From: Solen grandis
Lineage: Eukaryota; Mollusca; Bivalvia; Adapedonta; Solenidae
Assembly: GCA_021229015.1 (NCBI GenBank)
Contig: CM037783.1
Coordinates: 24,990,052 to 25,054,051 of the forward strand
DNA: 64,000 nt
Reading direction: 5' to 3'
Shown here: positions 21,581 to 35,800 of the stretch, in pieces
How the letters are laid out: every line of letters starts with the position of its first letter
How positions within the stretch are numbered: the first letter of the stretch is position 1
Translations under genes and position numbers: made by a program
The notes under the pieces: model-generated
Databases searched by the model: none
What the model was told of the DNA's origin: nothing
What the model saw: the letters and a program-made list of their open reading frames with translations, nothing else

Positions 21581-24500
21581 GTAAGGGCAACAGATCAAGA
21601 CAAGAAAAAAAATCTTGTTCCTCGCATTTATTCCTCTGTGCTTATATTTATTTATAACTCCTCCCTACTGCAAGCCATACCATAGGTAGATGTTTCTTTT
21701 TCATGTTACGTTTTGATCTCATGATTTCATCAGAATGTATTGCTTATAGAAAGTTATTTACATATGCCACATTTTGCATATTTTATTCGATTAATATATG
21801 CTGGGAAATCAGGATAATAAATATCCAATGAGAATGTGTAATGCACTTCAACTCATTGCAGGAAATATGCAAGCATACCATTCCACCAAAAGGAGAAAAG
21901 AAATGTCATATTAAAACAAAAGCTGTTTGTAAGACAGCATGCTCGACTAATCGATACTTTGTCAATAAAAATAAATATTGCAATTAAAGGCAAAATGAGA
22001 ATCTTTTTATTATCAAAATATACACAAGAGCAATGAACATGTGCTCAAAGTTTTAAAGCAGTACCTCAAAGAGTTCAGTGAAGAAGTGAGTTAGTACAAA
22101 CAGATTAATCAAGTCAAAAAAAGGGAATAATTATGTCAAAACCTAAGACAGAGTTATGTAATATTGCCATGTTCAAGTAGGGGTGATGGTAATAAACATT
22201 TATTAATACCTCGAATAGTTAAGTGAAAAAATGAGTTGGTGTGAAAACATTTACCGAGATTCTAAATAAAAAAGGGGCATAACTATTTTGAAATTTATGA
22301 CAGAGCCTGACCCCCAATAAAGGTTATGCAATTTCGTAAATTATTAGGGACATCTATGGAAAGAAATTGTAGATAATAGTAATGTTAAGCAAAATTTTAA
22401 CATTTTTTCTAAGTCCAAAAGGGCCATAAATATGCAAAAATATTTGGAAGAGTTACTGTCCCTGTTTCTACTAGTTGGTCTGATGATGATCAAGCCATGT
22501 GTGAAGAAATTGACTACATCCAATGACTAAATGGAGAGATAATTGCGATGTTAAACATAAGTTTAACATTTTTTTCTCAGTCAAGGAAAGGCCATAAATA
22601 TGATAAAAATATTTAAAGAGTTACTGTTCTTGATTCTACTGGTTAGTCTGATGAGGATAATATAGCATGATAAGTAAAATTGAGGGGTTGGGGCCTGACC
22701 CCTGAGTGACCTTCTGGGACATCAAAGTAATATCATTCAGTCCATTTTATCATGAAGAATATGTATGAGTCAGGATGAAAATCTGAAATATTGAAAATAT
22801 TTTTTTCTTTTTTTTTGTGCAAAATACATCTTTGAGAGGGCTGGGCCTGACCCCCTAGGTACCCCACAATTACCAATGTTCTAGAGGTACTACAACTCAA
22901 AGTGGACTATAAGCATGTTAAGTTTCATTAAAATTGGTTGAGAGGCCTACGAGATATGGACTCTACAATGTTGCAGTAGCGAGAAATTATAATCAGAAAG
23001 AGAAGAAACAAAATAAAAACAGGAATTAACTGGGAGACTTCATTAATCTAAGGGGAATAACTGAAAATCCACGCCAGGTAGAATTAGTTCTTGTGCACTG
23101 CACTTTGACTCATTGCAAAAAACTTGCATATCAAGTCTCAAGTTATTTTAACTAAATGTGAAGCAGTAATTATCTAAAGAAATACACGACTGAAATTAAA
23201 TGAAGGGAAATAATTAAAAAAAAGACAAGGTAGACTTTAGGTTGTGCACTGCACATAGTCTCATTGTAAGGAACATGTATATCAAGTTCTAATCATTCCA
23301 ACCAAAAATGACGGAATTATACTCCAGACGAAGTATTCAAAACTGCCCACCCCACATGGGTGATTTATATACCAGCCGTCTTCGACAGGTGTATAAAAAG
23401 TAAATAATCATTAACACAATGATAAAGTTACCTAAAATACATAAAATACAACAAATACTATAAAACTTTGCAATATTTATTGTAAAGTTATAGGTCACTA
23501 AAAATCTAACATAATCAAACTCTGGAATTATTTAACATAACTTAACACAGGGCCAAATTACCAGACCTGGGGTAATTAGCAATGTAATGGCAACTAATTG
23601 GTTACATTCTTTCAAGTAATTAAAGGTATTGTGTCAATGAACACATTTTTAATGTGTTTAATACATATAATGGTATTTTAATTACTTACATAGACTTAAT
23701 GCCATGTAATTAACATGTAATAAACAATATTTTTTTATTTAAACAGGCTGCAATACTATATGCTCAGTTTGTTATCTATCATAAAATGGCATGAAGTATC
23801 ACTTAGATTTCAGTGAAGTTTTAGGTGTGAAAGTATATAGTATACTGTGTGTAATAAATACCTTCTTATCTAAATTTTTGTTCAGATTTTTTTTCTCACA
23901 AGTGCACCTAAAGATGTCCATTCAGTAAAAGAAAAATGCATTGACAAACAAGTAAAGCACAGTTCTTTGCACATACCTATTACCTAAGGTAATTATCAAC
24001 TTCTATTTTGATGTATTAAGATGGATTTCCGTAATTTGAATCACTATTACTTACCAAAAGATCAAACATGGAATTTAAAGACAATCTGAAGCTTTGTGTA
24101 ACAGTGTTATTTAAACAGGAGAGCCAGTGCTGCCACAATATACGCCACCACAGAATATAAACAAGAGAGCCAGGATAGCCCTGAATTGCTCACCTGATTT
24201 ATATTTCCTTCATTGCCTTTAATAAAATAGTCATACTGAATACAAAATCCATGCAGTAGAACAGCAAACAGTACCTGTGGTCTAAATTTTGATGGTCATA
24301 ACTATAATATCAGGTGAGCCTTAGGGCAGGACCAATTTATACCCAAGAGCCATGATTTGAAAACTTGGTTCAGGTGCATTAAAGGCCACGTTACATACCA
24401 ACTATCTGAACCCATGATCTTGTGGTTTCTGATAAGATCTTTTATAAACTTTCCTATATTAGTCTGAAAACTTGTTTCAGGTCCACAAGGCCATGTTACA

Positions 24501-26839
24501 TACCAAATATCTAAATCCATGATCTTGTGGTTTCTGACAAGATCTTTTATAAACTTTCCTATATTAGTCTATGTAAAATCAAGTGACCCCCTTGGGCGGG
24601 GCAAAGTTTAACCCCAGGGCCATGATTTGAACAAACTTTCTTTAAGCTCATGTTATACCCCAAATATCTTAATTCCAGGCCTTGTGGTTTCTGTCAAAGA
24701 AGATTTTTCTAGATTTTCCTGTATAAGCATAATTTTATTTAAAAGAAAGTGACCCCTGGGGCAGGGCCAATTTTGATCCCAGGATCATGATTTGAACAAA
24801 TAGTTCCACTAGACAAGGCTACACACCAAATATCAAAACTCAAGGCCATGTGGTTTCTAACAAATAGATTTTTCTATATAAGCCTATGTAATAGAAAGTG
24901 ACCCCTAGGGCAGGGCCAAAATTGACTCAAGGGCCATGATTTGAACAAACTTGGTAAAAGTGCATAAGAACAAGATTTTTAAAGATTTCACTTTAAAATC
25001 TATTTTTAGCTACTGTGACCCAGATATGCAACATATCGGAACCATTTGAACAACTTTGGTAGAGCTTCATGCAAGTAACATCACAGGCAATTTTCATTAA
25101 ATTTGACCCAGTGATTTAGAAGATGTTGTTTAAAGAAATTGTTGACTCCAGACGCACGCACAGGCGATGGACAAAAGGCGATCACAATAGCTAAAAACAA
25201 GATTGGTGGCAGTGTCAGTATGTATCCTATTTTCCTCCTGAGCATAACTCTTACAAAAGTCACTGAACTACATAATCTGCTTTATACACTTCTACCCATT
25301 AGAGTGATGACATTGAAAAAGATCCATTCAGAAACTTAGAGATGCTTTATTAATGCTAAGAGAATTTAAAAAAAACTCTGAACTGGAAAATCCATGCTTT
25401 AGGCAAACCTTAAATTGGGAAAGTTGCGTTCACAAAGCCATAATATATCAATCAGCTACAGAAACTACTTTTTTTCAAGGGACATAAGTCTTGTAAAACT
25501 CAATGAACCGAAAAAATGCCACCTCATACACATCTATCCATTATAGTTAAGACATTCACAAATTTTTTATAAACATGTAAGATCCGCTCAGAAACTTAGG
25601 AGGAGTTGCGTTCACAAGAAATGGACGTATGTATGGACAGACAGAAAAGATGACGCAAATATACGACCACCTCCAGTGGCATATAAAAAAAAAATACTTG
25701 GTAAATTCTTTAACTACAGTAAGAACAACCAATATACCTTTAACTATGGTAAGACCAATCAATATACTTCCTAAATTAACCTCTCAATTCAATTGGAACA
25801 AAAGGTAACAGCAATTTAATTTTTTAACCCCCCCCCCCACACACACCTTTTTCCCAAAACAGCATTGTTACAGGGAATATGGCCCATGAAGTTTTTTTCA
25901 AGTCAAAGGGCACATTACTCAGCAATGCCTTAATGGCTATACATGAAAAATGTGTCAAACTCATTTACACTCCAAAATGATATCATAAATCAAACTTCAT
26001 CCAAATCACTGAAGAAATGTTATAGTGGTTTGCTCCACAAGGTCATATGTAATTGTGAACAGTCCATCTGACCAAACTAACAACTAAATTACCACATGAG
26101 GACCCCAATATCTGCCCTCCCATCTAACACTTCATTTTGTCTGCTGTAGCAGTTAGTTCACATATATGACTTGTTTGCTGATCAAATGCTATTAATAATA
26201 ATTAATAGCAAAGTCTTTGTAAAGAGGATAATTCCTTACTCACACAAGTGCTGTCCTTGGACAACTTGCTAGACTTTTCTCAGTATTTATCGATGCCCTC
26301 GCCACCTATTATGAGGCACAAAAAGCTAGACACAATAATGTTCTTTCACAAATAATGACAAAGTTCAAAAGCACATGTGACATATCCCCTCACTTAAAGT
26401 CATACTTTTACAAGTGGAGATAAGTGTTTCATGCAAAGGGAAATTTTTGAATAGATATAATTTAAAATGTGTCAGATAGTCTTTACAGATGTCATGTTCA
26501 TTTTACAAATAGGATGTCCTGCTTAACCTTACCCGATGTTGCCATTGTGACTGTGGAATTTTGCATCAGTGCAATTTGTATCATTTTTGCTTTCCCATGA
26601 AGATTTAAATGTATTAAAGTATCACTTAACGAGATTTCTTTCTAATAGTAACCCTTTAGTGTCAAATTCAGACTGATTATCAAAAGAAATCAAAATAATG
26701 AGCCAAAATATGCTTATCCCAAAGCTGTTGTAAGATTTTCAAAAACTTATACCTTAAATGACTGATCAGAAATTTTGTTCAGTGTAACTACTCCGTATGT
26801 TACATGATATCAAATAACAAGTCCCTAAGAAATGTTTGT
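21581..26839. repeat. long tract of old bivalve-type repeats, no confident gene
   Basis: From about 21900 to 23400, diverged units repeat phrases such as TTGTGCACTGCA, AAGGGGCATAACT and TGACCCC. From about 24165 to 25330 a second family begins with an AACAAGAGAGCCAGGATAGC-type start and repeats units containing GTGACCCCTGGGGCAGGGCC and CATGATTTGAACAAAC every 120-170 bases. Both styles are familiar from bivalve genomes (from memory, no search). C tracts lie near 25830. From 25830 to 26839 I see nothing specific; the 3' UTR of the HECT gene may lie there. Confidence 0.65.
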
Positions 26840-29800
26840 TTACTGCAATCCATAAAAAGTATTTGAAAAGGCGTAATCATACACCTTGAATAGATCTACA
26901 GCCTTAGGCAGATGGTTGGTTTGGTTTGGTCGAGGCAACTTTAAGGAATTGACACAAGTACTAGCTGTGGGCAAGTAGCCATTACAGACTTCAGTGAACT
27001 GTATTGATGGAGAAATCCTGAATCCTAGGAGAGGCTCCTCATTTGCGCTTGTCACAAACTGCAATATATCTGCTAGTGTGAGGTTGCATCTCCTTCCAGC
27101 TGAAGTGAAAAAGACCATTTATAAAATCAACTGCTAAAATAAAATATTCACAGTACAAAATTCTCTTATGTAGTAAATCTGCATGGTCAGATAATTATGT
27201 AAATAACAGTGACTTGGAAAGAATTTTTTTCAATGGGACTATGGCCCATCATTTGCTAAAATCAATGGGACATTTTCAAATCTAATGGGACATTTTTAAC
27301 TATTGATGTGAAAAGTTTTAGTGGGTTAAAAAGGAAAACTGCTTAACATCAAGTTTTATTTGGTTTTAGAACACATATACTTGTGGTAAGTAAATAAGAA
27401 CTTTTCAAATAGTCTTGTTAATAAAGAACAGTATCTGCAACAACCTGAAGCAACTATAAAAACGCTGTAAAAGACATAGGCTAAATACGATCTAGAAAGA
27501 TCCCAGCTCATTATTTGGAAGAAGGCCTGATTAAAAGTTCTAAGCTAAAAATTCACCTCCTAAATCTTAGTTCCACTTTACTGGATTTTTCTAGGTTTAT
27601 ATTTGGTGTTACTGGAAGGTATCGAGACATCTTGAGGGTTAGGGATGGTTGTGTCAATGAATCGGACGAAACTTCCCAAGGGGAGATGAAGCAGAGTTCG
27701 TAACTTTCTGAGAGGGAGACTGCGATAAATCAGCACTTGACTCTGTTTCATTATTATCATTTACAGTTATTATTAATATCTGGATTGTGGGCCTAAAAAC
27801 GATAAGATGGATGTCTAACTTTTGTTGGTCAGATCTTTCAATTATTTTTTTTTGAGGCATTCTTGTTCTTTTCAGACGATATTCAGTGCGTCTACCATAC
27901 GAAATTGAATGTAACATCTCGGACAAGCTTTTTTGTTATATTAATCGAGTGTTCCGACTGCGTAATTCTATATGGTTTAATAAGCGTCCTGCTCAGTTGC
28001 CTGTATGATATCTTATCTTAACAAGCGTCTGAGAATATGCGGCTTACTCAGCAAAAAAGCAAAATGAAAATGCGATTCATACTTAATGTATTTCGATAAG
28101 AAAAAACAACAATAAAGATTATGATTCAATGCATATTGTACTTAATGTGGTTCAAAGTGAAAGAGACAAATGGCGCACAGGGATGTGAGAACAATGGGAC
28201 ATTTTCAATTTTAATGGGACTATGGCGCATGGCGCACGGGTTTCCAAGTCACTGAAATAACTATGTAACCAACAAAGTTTTTTCCTATACTTCTGGCCTT
28301 TGACCTTGAAGCAAACATGATTATGACATGTTTGAACCCACTGAACTTTAATAATGAATCATATTCTTATAACTTATACCGATGTCAAGAAAGTTCTTTT
28401 AACTTAGATACTAAACCTTCTTAATGGTTCCTTGCTTGGACCAGTACTTTTCACTTGGAAAGGTTTTAAATAACTTTGCCTCCCTGCCCTACTCAAGATT
28501 TGAACCAACAAACCTTATACCTACAGTAAATACATAATCTTGGGACTGAATAGCTCTTACTAGAAAGGACCATAACATGTTTGACATGTCACTACTCTAA
28601 ATTTTTTATAAAATCAAATAAAACAATTCTTTTCATCTGAACAAGTCATCTTATACGTACAAGTACATGTAGTACCTTGTGGGTATGGAGAAGATTTTTC
28701 AAGATTTCAATTTCAAAATCTATTTTTTGCTCCTGTAACTTAATTATGCAATGGTTTGAAACCATTTGAACTTTGGTCCTCCCAAGGATCAAGCCTGTGA
28801 AGTTTGGTCAAAATCCACAGCAGTTAAGGAAGAGATGTTATCTAAAGAAAAATGTTGATGCCGAACAAAAGGCAATAACAAAACACATTGAGCACGCTGT
28901 GCTCAGGTGAGTTAAAAATATAACAAATGACAATTGTAAATCACCAACCTAAAACAATATTAATGTAGAATTATTTATCCTATGCATAAAAAAATTCCCA
29001 TTTTTTTTAACCCAAGAGTGCTTGCGTAACTTTAATAACTACTAGTATTGAGTTTTTACTATTGACTATTGATTTTTGCCTTAATTTCGAAATCATCTTA
29101 CCATTTATAATTTTTCATCATATTTGTTTGTTCTTGTAAGTCTCGGAAAGATTGCAACCAAAGAAGGTTACTCTAAACTCAAATATGTATGTGCTTATTT
29201 TTTATTTTTTTTTTAAATAAAGAAAACCTTACTGTGCGCTAATAGGAGCATGTGCAGTAATTAGGTAGAATACGGTTTGTCATAAATCAGACATAATGAA
29301 TTTGCTCTAAAATGGTCCATATACATACAACTTTAAGGATGTAATTTATGAAGTCTGAGGTGTTGTCTCACAGATTTTAAAAATCAAGTCTTTTAAGTAG
29401 GTGATTCACTTTAATTAAAAGCTGTAAATGTATTTAATCATAATATGAGACCTGCTACTTCTCTCAAATACTTGATGAAAGCTGAATACACTTCTTTCTC
29501 GTAACGATTTGCATTACTGCCTTCCTCTGAAAATACAGGTTTCAACATAGTCACTACTCTCTTCATAGTGAGGTTCACTGATGTTAGTTGTAGCAGATAT
29601 TTCAGTTCTGGAAGACCAATGAATAGCTGAAACATACAAATAAAAGATCTAGATGCATCACCAATGATAAATGACATTAAAGACTAATATTAGTCACTTG
29701 GAAGACTACCATTTCGTGTTCTTTCAAGTGTCTTACAATTATGATTTTGGGTTAAGGTCTAATACAATACAGACACATTGAATGACACAGCTAGGGTGTA

Positions 29801-32800
29801 AGATATAAATCTCACCCCCAAAAAATGAAGGCCTAATTTACATTCTGTGACAAATGACATCACATGGTGTCATGGTACCAGAGTTAAATTTTATCAAGAA
29901 GAAATGCTTTTTTTAGCATCGGATGGCACAAGTTTTGACAGAATTGAATTATGAACTAGAAATGTGTCAGTAAGATATGGATGTCTCCATTTTTGTTGCT
30001 GTTGTTGTTGAATGATAGCCCTGCTTAACTTACGTCATACAGTCCAAGTAGATTTAATCCTTCCCTGAGTTTCTGTACAGCCTGTGAGTGCTCCACTGTA
30101 CTGAAAACCATTCCAGGAGATAAAAATGTGGGCATCGGTCCATTTTGAAGAATGCTCAGAGCTGCAACATATTGGTTTGATACTATTTTTAATAAAGATT
30201 AAGAATGGACCTTAATCCCAATAAAAACTTTCTAACATACATGAAGATGTTAATATATGAAATACCATGGTGACAATAGTGTTTTGCTGCAAATGACCCA
30301 TGACTTTTCTATATTCTATAGCTGTAGCTGAATACAGGCTACATCCTGCAAAAAAAAAATCTTGATAATCATGCAATTTGAAATTTACTTCTAAAACTCT
30401 TTTATGTGAAATTAGTCCCCTAAAAGGAGTTTCTGTAATATTTTCCCCCAATCATGAAGGCTGAGGGCCACTTTCCCCAATACTTGTTACCAGCTATTTA
30501 TTTAATCAAACCATGTAATGACAAAAAGATCACAAGCATATCTGATTTATTTATTAATGTAATATATGGATTATTCCTTGATAAATCAACCAATTGGGAA
30601 ACAACTTCATGAATAAGGCATTTTCCTGTCTTTGATAAATAATTACAAATAGAAATTCACTCACATACACAAAATGTACTTATATTAAAATTTATATGAT
30701 TTTCAGTTTTTTTAATTATTCAGATAAGCAAAAGTGACAATCTCCTAAACACCAGTTACATTTTTCTCATGCAATCTATGAAAATGATTTTAAAGAACCT
30801 GTCGAATTGAACAGAAGTGTAGGAGTGTAGACACTGTCAATTGTAGAACATCAATAAAGAGAAAGTACCTGTGACTATTGCCTGGAAGCTTATAAAACTG
30901 TCAAAAGTATTATACTCTTGAATAATGTGGCCGAAACAAATAATTAGCTTTGATTAAATTAACAATTAACATATATACAACTCACTATTGAGATATAGTG
31001 CTGACTTAATGAGTGTATTAAATATCATACCAAGAATGATTCCCACTGTCCTATATTCTGGGGTCAACAGCTCACGCAAACCATTGTCGAAGTATTTCAA
31101 CTTGATTTCCATCAACACCAAACGAAAGAATTCTTTGCGTGGTCCACCATAGTCAACGGCTTGCTGAAATAGGAAATGTTTATACAGTCTCTGTGAAACA
31201 GGTTCATCAAGTTCAAGAACAAGTTCATGAACAGCCAATAGAATTCATGAACTTGAATTTCCATGAACTGTGAATGTTCATGTGCAAGGTTCAGGAAATT
31301 TTACTAAGATTCATGAAATAAATCCTAAATAGAAGAAAACACTTTAAACACATAAGGTCTCACGTGTTGTCTAGTACCAGGAGATATTCTATAAAATGGC
31401 AGCAGATAATTAAAGATTGTTTTCAAAGGAAAAAAAAGGGTTTGTACATTCTCTTTTGACAATATTAGAGGCACATAGAACTTTAAAAAATGCTTGACTG
31501 AAAGGACAAAAATATGTATAAAATCAAACTTGATGCATATTCTGTTGATATTGCTTAAGTGTTCAGATTTTTTTGTTTAATTGCTTATTGTTCTGTGGTG
31601 GATAGGTCCATTATTTGAATTATTTACTCTTGAGGGGTCTATTGAGGTCTTGAATGAATACTGGCATCCTGTTATACTCATAACCTCTTTATATCAGGTT
31701 CAGCATAACTGCTCTCAGAGTACATTCATTCTGTTCTTTCTTAAAATCTGAGAGTTTTTTATGTGAAATAACTTGTACATAATAACCAGTCAGAAATAAA
31801 AAAAAAAACAACCATGGGCTTAGTTTAATCAAAAATATGTCTGTTGCAGTTAATAAAGTCACTAGTGCAAATATGAATTTGTGAAAATCTTCATGACCTG
31901 TACAAATTCAATTCATCACTCTTGAACTTCATGAACAGAAATGAGCAAATTTTGTCATTCATGAACATGTTGGTTCATGAACAGGCCAGACCACTTCATG
32001 AACTAAAGATTCATGAACTTGTCTAGTTTATGGATTTTTGTTTCATGAAGTTCATGAATGAGCAAGTTTGTGATAGGAAAAAATTGTGTTTCATGAGTAT
32101 TCATAAAAAGTTCATAAAATTTTTCACAGGGAAGGTATTTTAGGTAAAAATTATAACAATACCAGAAAGGCTTCATGTAACAACAACCTTAAACAGACAA
32201 TCATGGAACAGTGAGCACCATTTACAAGTCAAATGTTTTTTTTCTGCAGACCAGAATTGTTATGAATGTATTCTTCCAGTAGAGATCCTAAATGTGTGCC
32301 AGCAAGTGTATGTATGTTTGGTATATATAATAAATACATGACTCATTTATGTGACACCATAAATAACAAAATAAATGTTTTAGTAAAAATATAACAGACA
32401 AGCACTGTGGCCAAAACTGGTCTTAAATTTGATCTTTTATATCAAGACTGAATACAAACAAGAGTGTATTTGATGTTATCCAAGAGGGGTTCAACTAAAG
32501 AGTAAATTTAAAATAGTGAAACTAAGCTTTTTGTGTTACTTGCCATGAAAGATACTAGAAAGTAATACCAAGTATCTTATCCATACTGTATGTTTATTTT
32601 AATTAATGTTTACTGAGATACAATTTATGCATATAAAATTAGCAGTATTTACTTTGAAAAAAGAAAATAGCCTATTGCAGCCAGCTAAATGTATTATAAG
32701 TGAATAGGACTCCATAAATCAAATCACTCTGTAATACAAATCAAAATATTTTTGGCCTCCAGACTGCAGTAACAGATGTAGGCCACATCTACAACTCTGA

Positions 32801-35800
32801 GGTAAGCAATTAATTAATTACTAATAAGCCAATTTTTTTAGACTCAACACTCACACACACACACACAATTAAATTGACTTTTCTGCCATATGTCAAATGT
32901 GATCATATAATGTTAATCATGACTAAAAATCCTAACAAGTAAAAGTATTCATCTGGTTTTATTTTTAAATATATTAAAACCACTATTTGTTAAGTAGAGT
33001 TTAATCCCCAATGACCCTGACTTTGCCCTTTGGGTAGCAAAATCAATAATAATTGTATTGACTTCAGGCCATCTATTTATCTCTATCTACCTTATCACCA
33101 AATTTAAGAATGACAAGTTAAAAGTATGTTAAGTGGAATAAATACCTCATTGTAAAATTGAACCTCAAGAGTTTTCCTCAAGTCTTCATCAGGTATGGAT
33201 TTGATTTCCTCCATACTTGTTTCCAGAAGATTATTCCGGTCAACAGTGATGTAAGATGTCTCCCCTTCAAAACTGGTTTCTAGATCTTCCACTTCTAAAG
33301 GCCTTCCCATGACAATTTCTCCTTGTATTTTTCTTAGCATTTCAACTGGATTGCTGATATCATTATCCCTACAAAACTTAATGCATGCATTGATTACAGC
33401 AGGCATATCCACAGGAATGTATTCACTTAAATGATCTGAATCTTGCTGCATATCAACATAAGGCTGTACATTACTTGACACCAGCATTTCTGTTTCTTGA
33501 TCCACTGTATCTTGGGGGTATTCTACATGAGAGTTTTGAATAGTTGAGGAGTTCAGAGGATACAATGTTTCATTTTCAGAGGCAACTGAAACTAGATCTG
33601 CTGTACCTTGGGGGTATTCTACATGAGAGTTTTGAATAGTTGAGGAGTTCAGAGGAAACAATGTTTCATTTTCAGAGGCAACTGAAACTAAATAATACTG
33701 AGAACTACTAATACTTTGAACTTCATTCTGTTCCTGAGTAAGTATGTTACTGTATGTGCTAAGATCAGAATGATCTGCATCGTTTTTTGAGGAGTTGCAA
33801 TTTTGTATGTGATCCCTCAATTCCTGAACAAGGTACTGCACATTACATTTTTCACATGCCATTTTCATACCAGGCTCAGATACTTTGGTTATTGGTTCTG
33901 TTGATAAAGAATGCTGGATTGGTCTTAGGTATATTCTTGCTTGTGATCCAACATTTGTCTGTAAACCTTTAGATGTCCAAGGGCCAGGAATGGGTATAAA
34001 ATTTCGACAATTTTGTTCAGTTCTAAGAAGCTCAAACCCTCCACACTTACTGAGCCTTGGGAATACCTCTTCTTTCTGTAGAGTATTCATTACCTCTTCT
34101 TCATCAAACAAAAAGCTCAGTTTTACTTTTTTCAGTCCTAGTCCTGCTTTATATAGTATGTCTTTTTCTGAACTTGTTGGTACCCTTTGTTGGTCCATGG
34201 AACTCAAGCAAAAAAATTGTGCTGTCCAGCTTCCACATTTTGTTTTCTTTGTGCCTGTTCTTCCTTTGTTCTGTCTGCTGTCACAGAGATTTCTGAACCC
34301 AGGAAACATCCTACATGGTGGGTTGTCCAAGTTAGCATTTTTCTGAAATTAAGAGAACAAATGAGAGCTTTTACAGGAAACAATAAATTTACCATCATAT
34401 TTTCAGCCATGATGCATTTCACTTAAGAAGAGAATAAGAATTATGGTCTATTTCAATCTTCTATAGTAAAGAACACAACCAATTTTTTGGTATTAACTAC
34501 CTACTATGATGGTCTAACAAGTTTTCGGGGTACTAACGGTATCGATCCATATTTGCATATCAAATATCATTAAAATTTTCATTTAATTAGAATAAAGGGG
34601 TGCAACAATAAATGTTGTCACTCCCTGTACACATTTGCGATCTTAAATTCATTTCGATCAAAACAGAGCAGCGTTCATTCCAATGTAGGTCAACGGTGAT
34701 GAAATACAAAATTACTAACAAGTTTTCGGGGTATTTTCAAATTAAGCTCAACATACTCTGTTAGTTAAATTTGCATCAAAATTCCATTTCAGAGAGTTAA
34801 TGCTGATATTTTTTTATATTTATAGAGCCTTTATTTTGTCTGAGATGCTGATCTAATTATTTTTTTTCTGATTGGCATCCACGGTCGGAAAAAAGTTGCA
34901 ACTTTATCCGGGAAAACTCCTGACCCTACACCCACCCCGTTCGACGATCATTTTTTCATTTTAAACTTAATGACAGTTACCATTGATGACACATATGGAT
35001 AAATGAAACATTTTTACACATATTCATCACAAAACATATACTTTACACACCTTAAAAAACTTCTTGCACAAGCTATTTTCCAACCACTTAAAATTCATAG
35101 CAAATATCCGCCATTTTTTATTCAAATTAAGCCATCATGTGACTTATTATCCGGGTAATTGATAACGTTAAAGTTTACTTTCTGCGCAAAATACTAAACA
35201 TGTAAGGTGTATTAACTTAAATAAAAACTATAAATGGTTTTTATTTGAAAATATGAAAGTTTGAAAGTTTTTGAAAGTTTTAATAGGTCGTACGACCCAT
35301 GTGGCAAAACATATTACATAATTTGTATAAAACATGACGGAGATGAACAAACGAAAAGTGAAAGCAGTGTAAACGATCATGTAACCTGCAAATCACATAA
35401 GACATCATATAAATATATATAAATATCAGTATCAATACAATGTCGTAATATTTCGAATAACTTCTCTTATCGAAACGAAACATAAGAGGAAGTTACAAAT
35501 AGAAAGAAAAATACACCATATCAAACAACATGAGCAGTATGATACTACATAAACAGTTTAAATATGTAAATATGAATCATTCAGAAAGTTTGAAAAGGTT
35601 AAATTTTAAACATCTTAAACATTGTTCAGAAGTTAACAAGAAGTCACATGATGTCTTAATTTGAATACTAGAGCATGGTTGACATTTTTTTTGTCATATG
35701 GGACAGCGAAAACAACTCGTCATATCACGTTCTCACGCGCAAGCGGTATAAAAGTAAAATACCCCGAAAACTTTTTACCCCGAAAACTGGTAGTTAACCA

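Noticed and set aside
21839..21900. Further exon of the SAM-integrase gene after a CATTGCAG acceptor
   Set aside because: The phase would fit, but the sequence belongs to the dispersed repeat unit recurring at 23100-23290, so the acceptor is probably repeat-derived.
27654..27926. 90-codon minus-strand frame inside the hAT-like element
   Set aside because: No recognisable transposase or zinc-finger residues; not enough to call a gene.
30266..30345. Possible HECT-gene exon (GCSLYSATAIEYRKVM) with AG and GT sites
   Set aside because: Its inclusion puts the next exon (30161-30034) out of frame with an immediate TGA, while skipping it gives a perfect phase match and the expected ALSILQNG continuation. 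It could at most be a poison exon.
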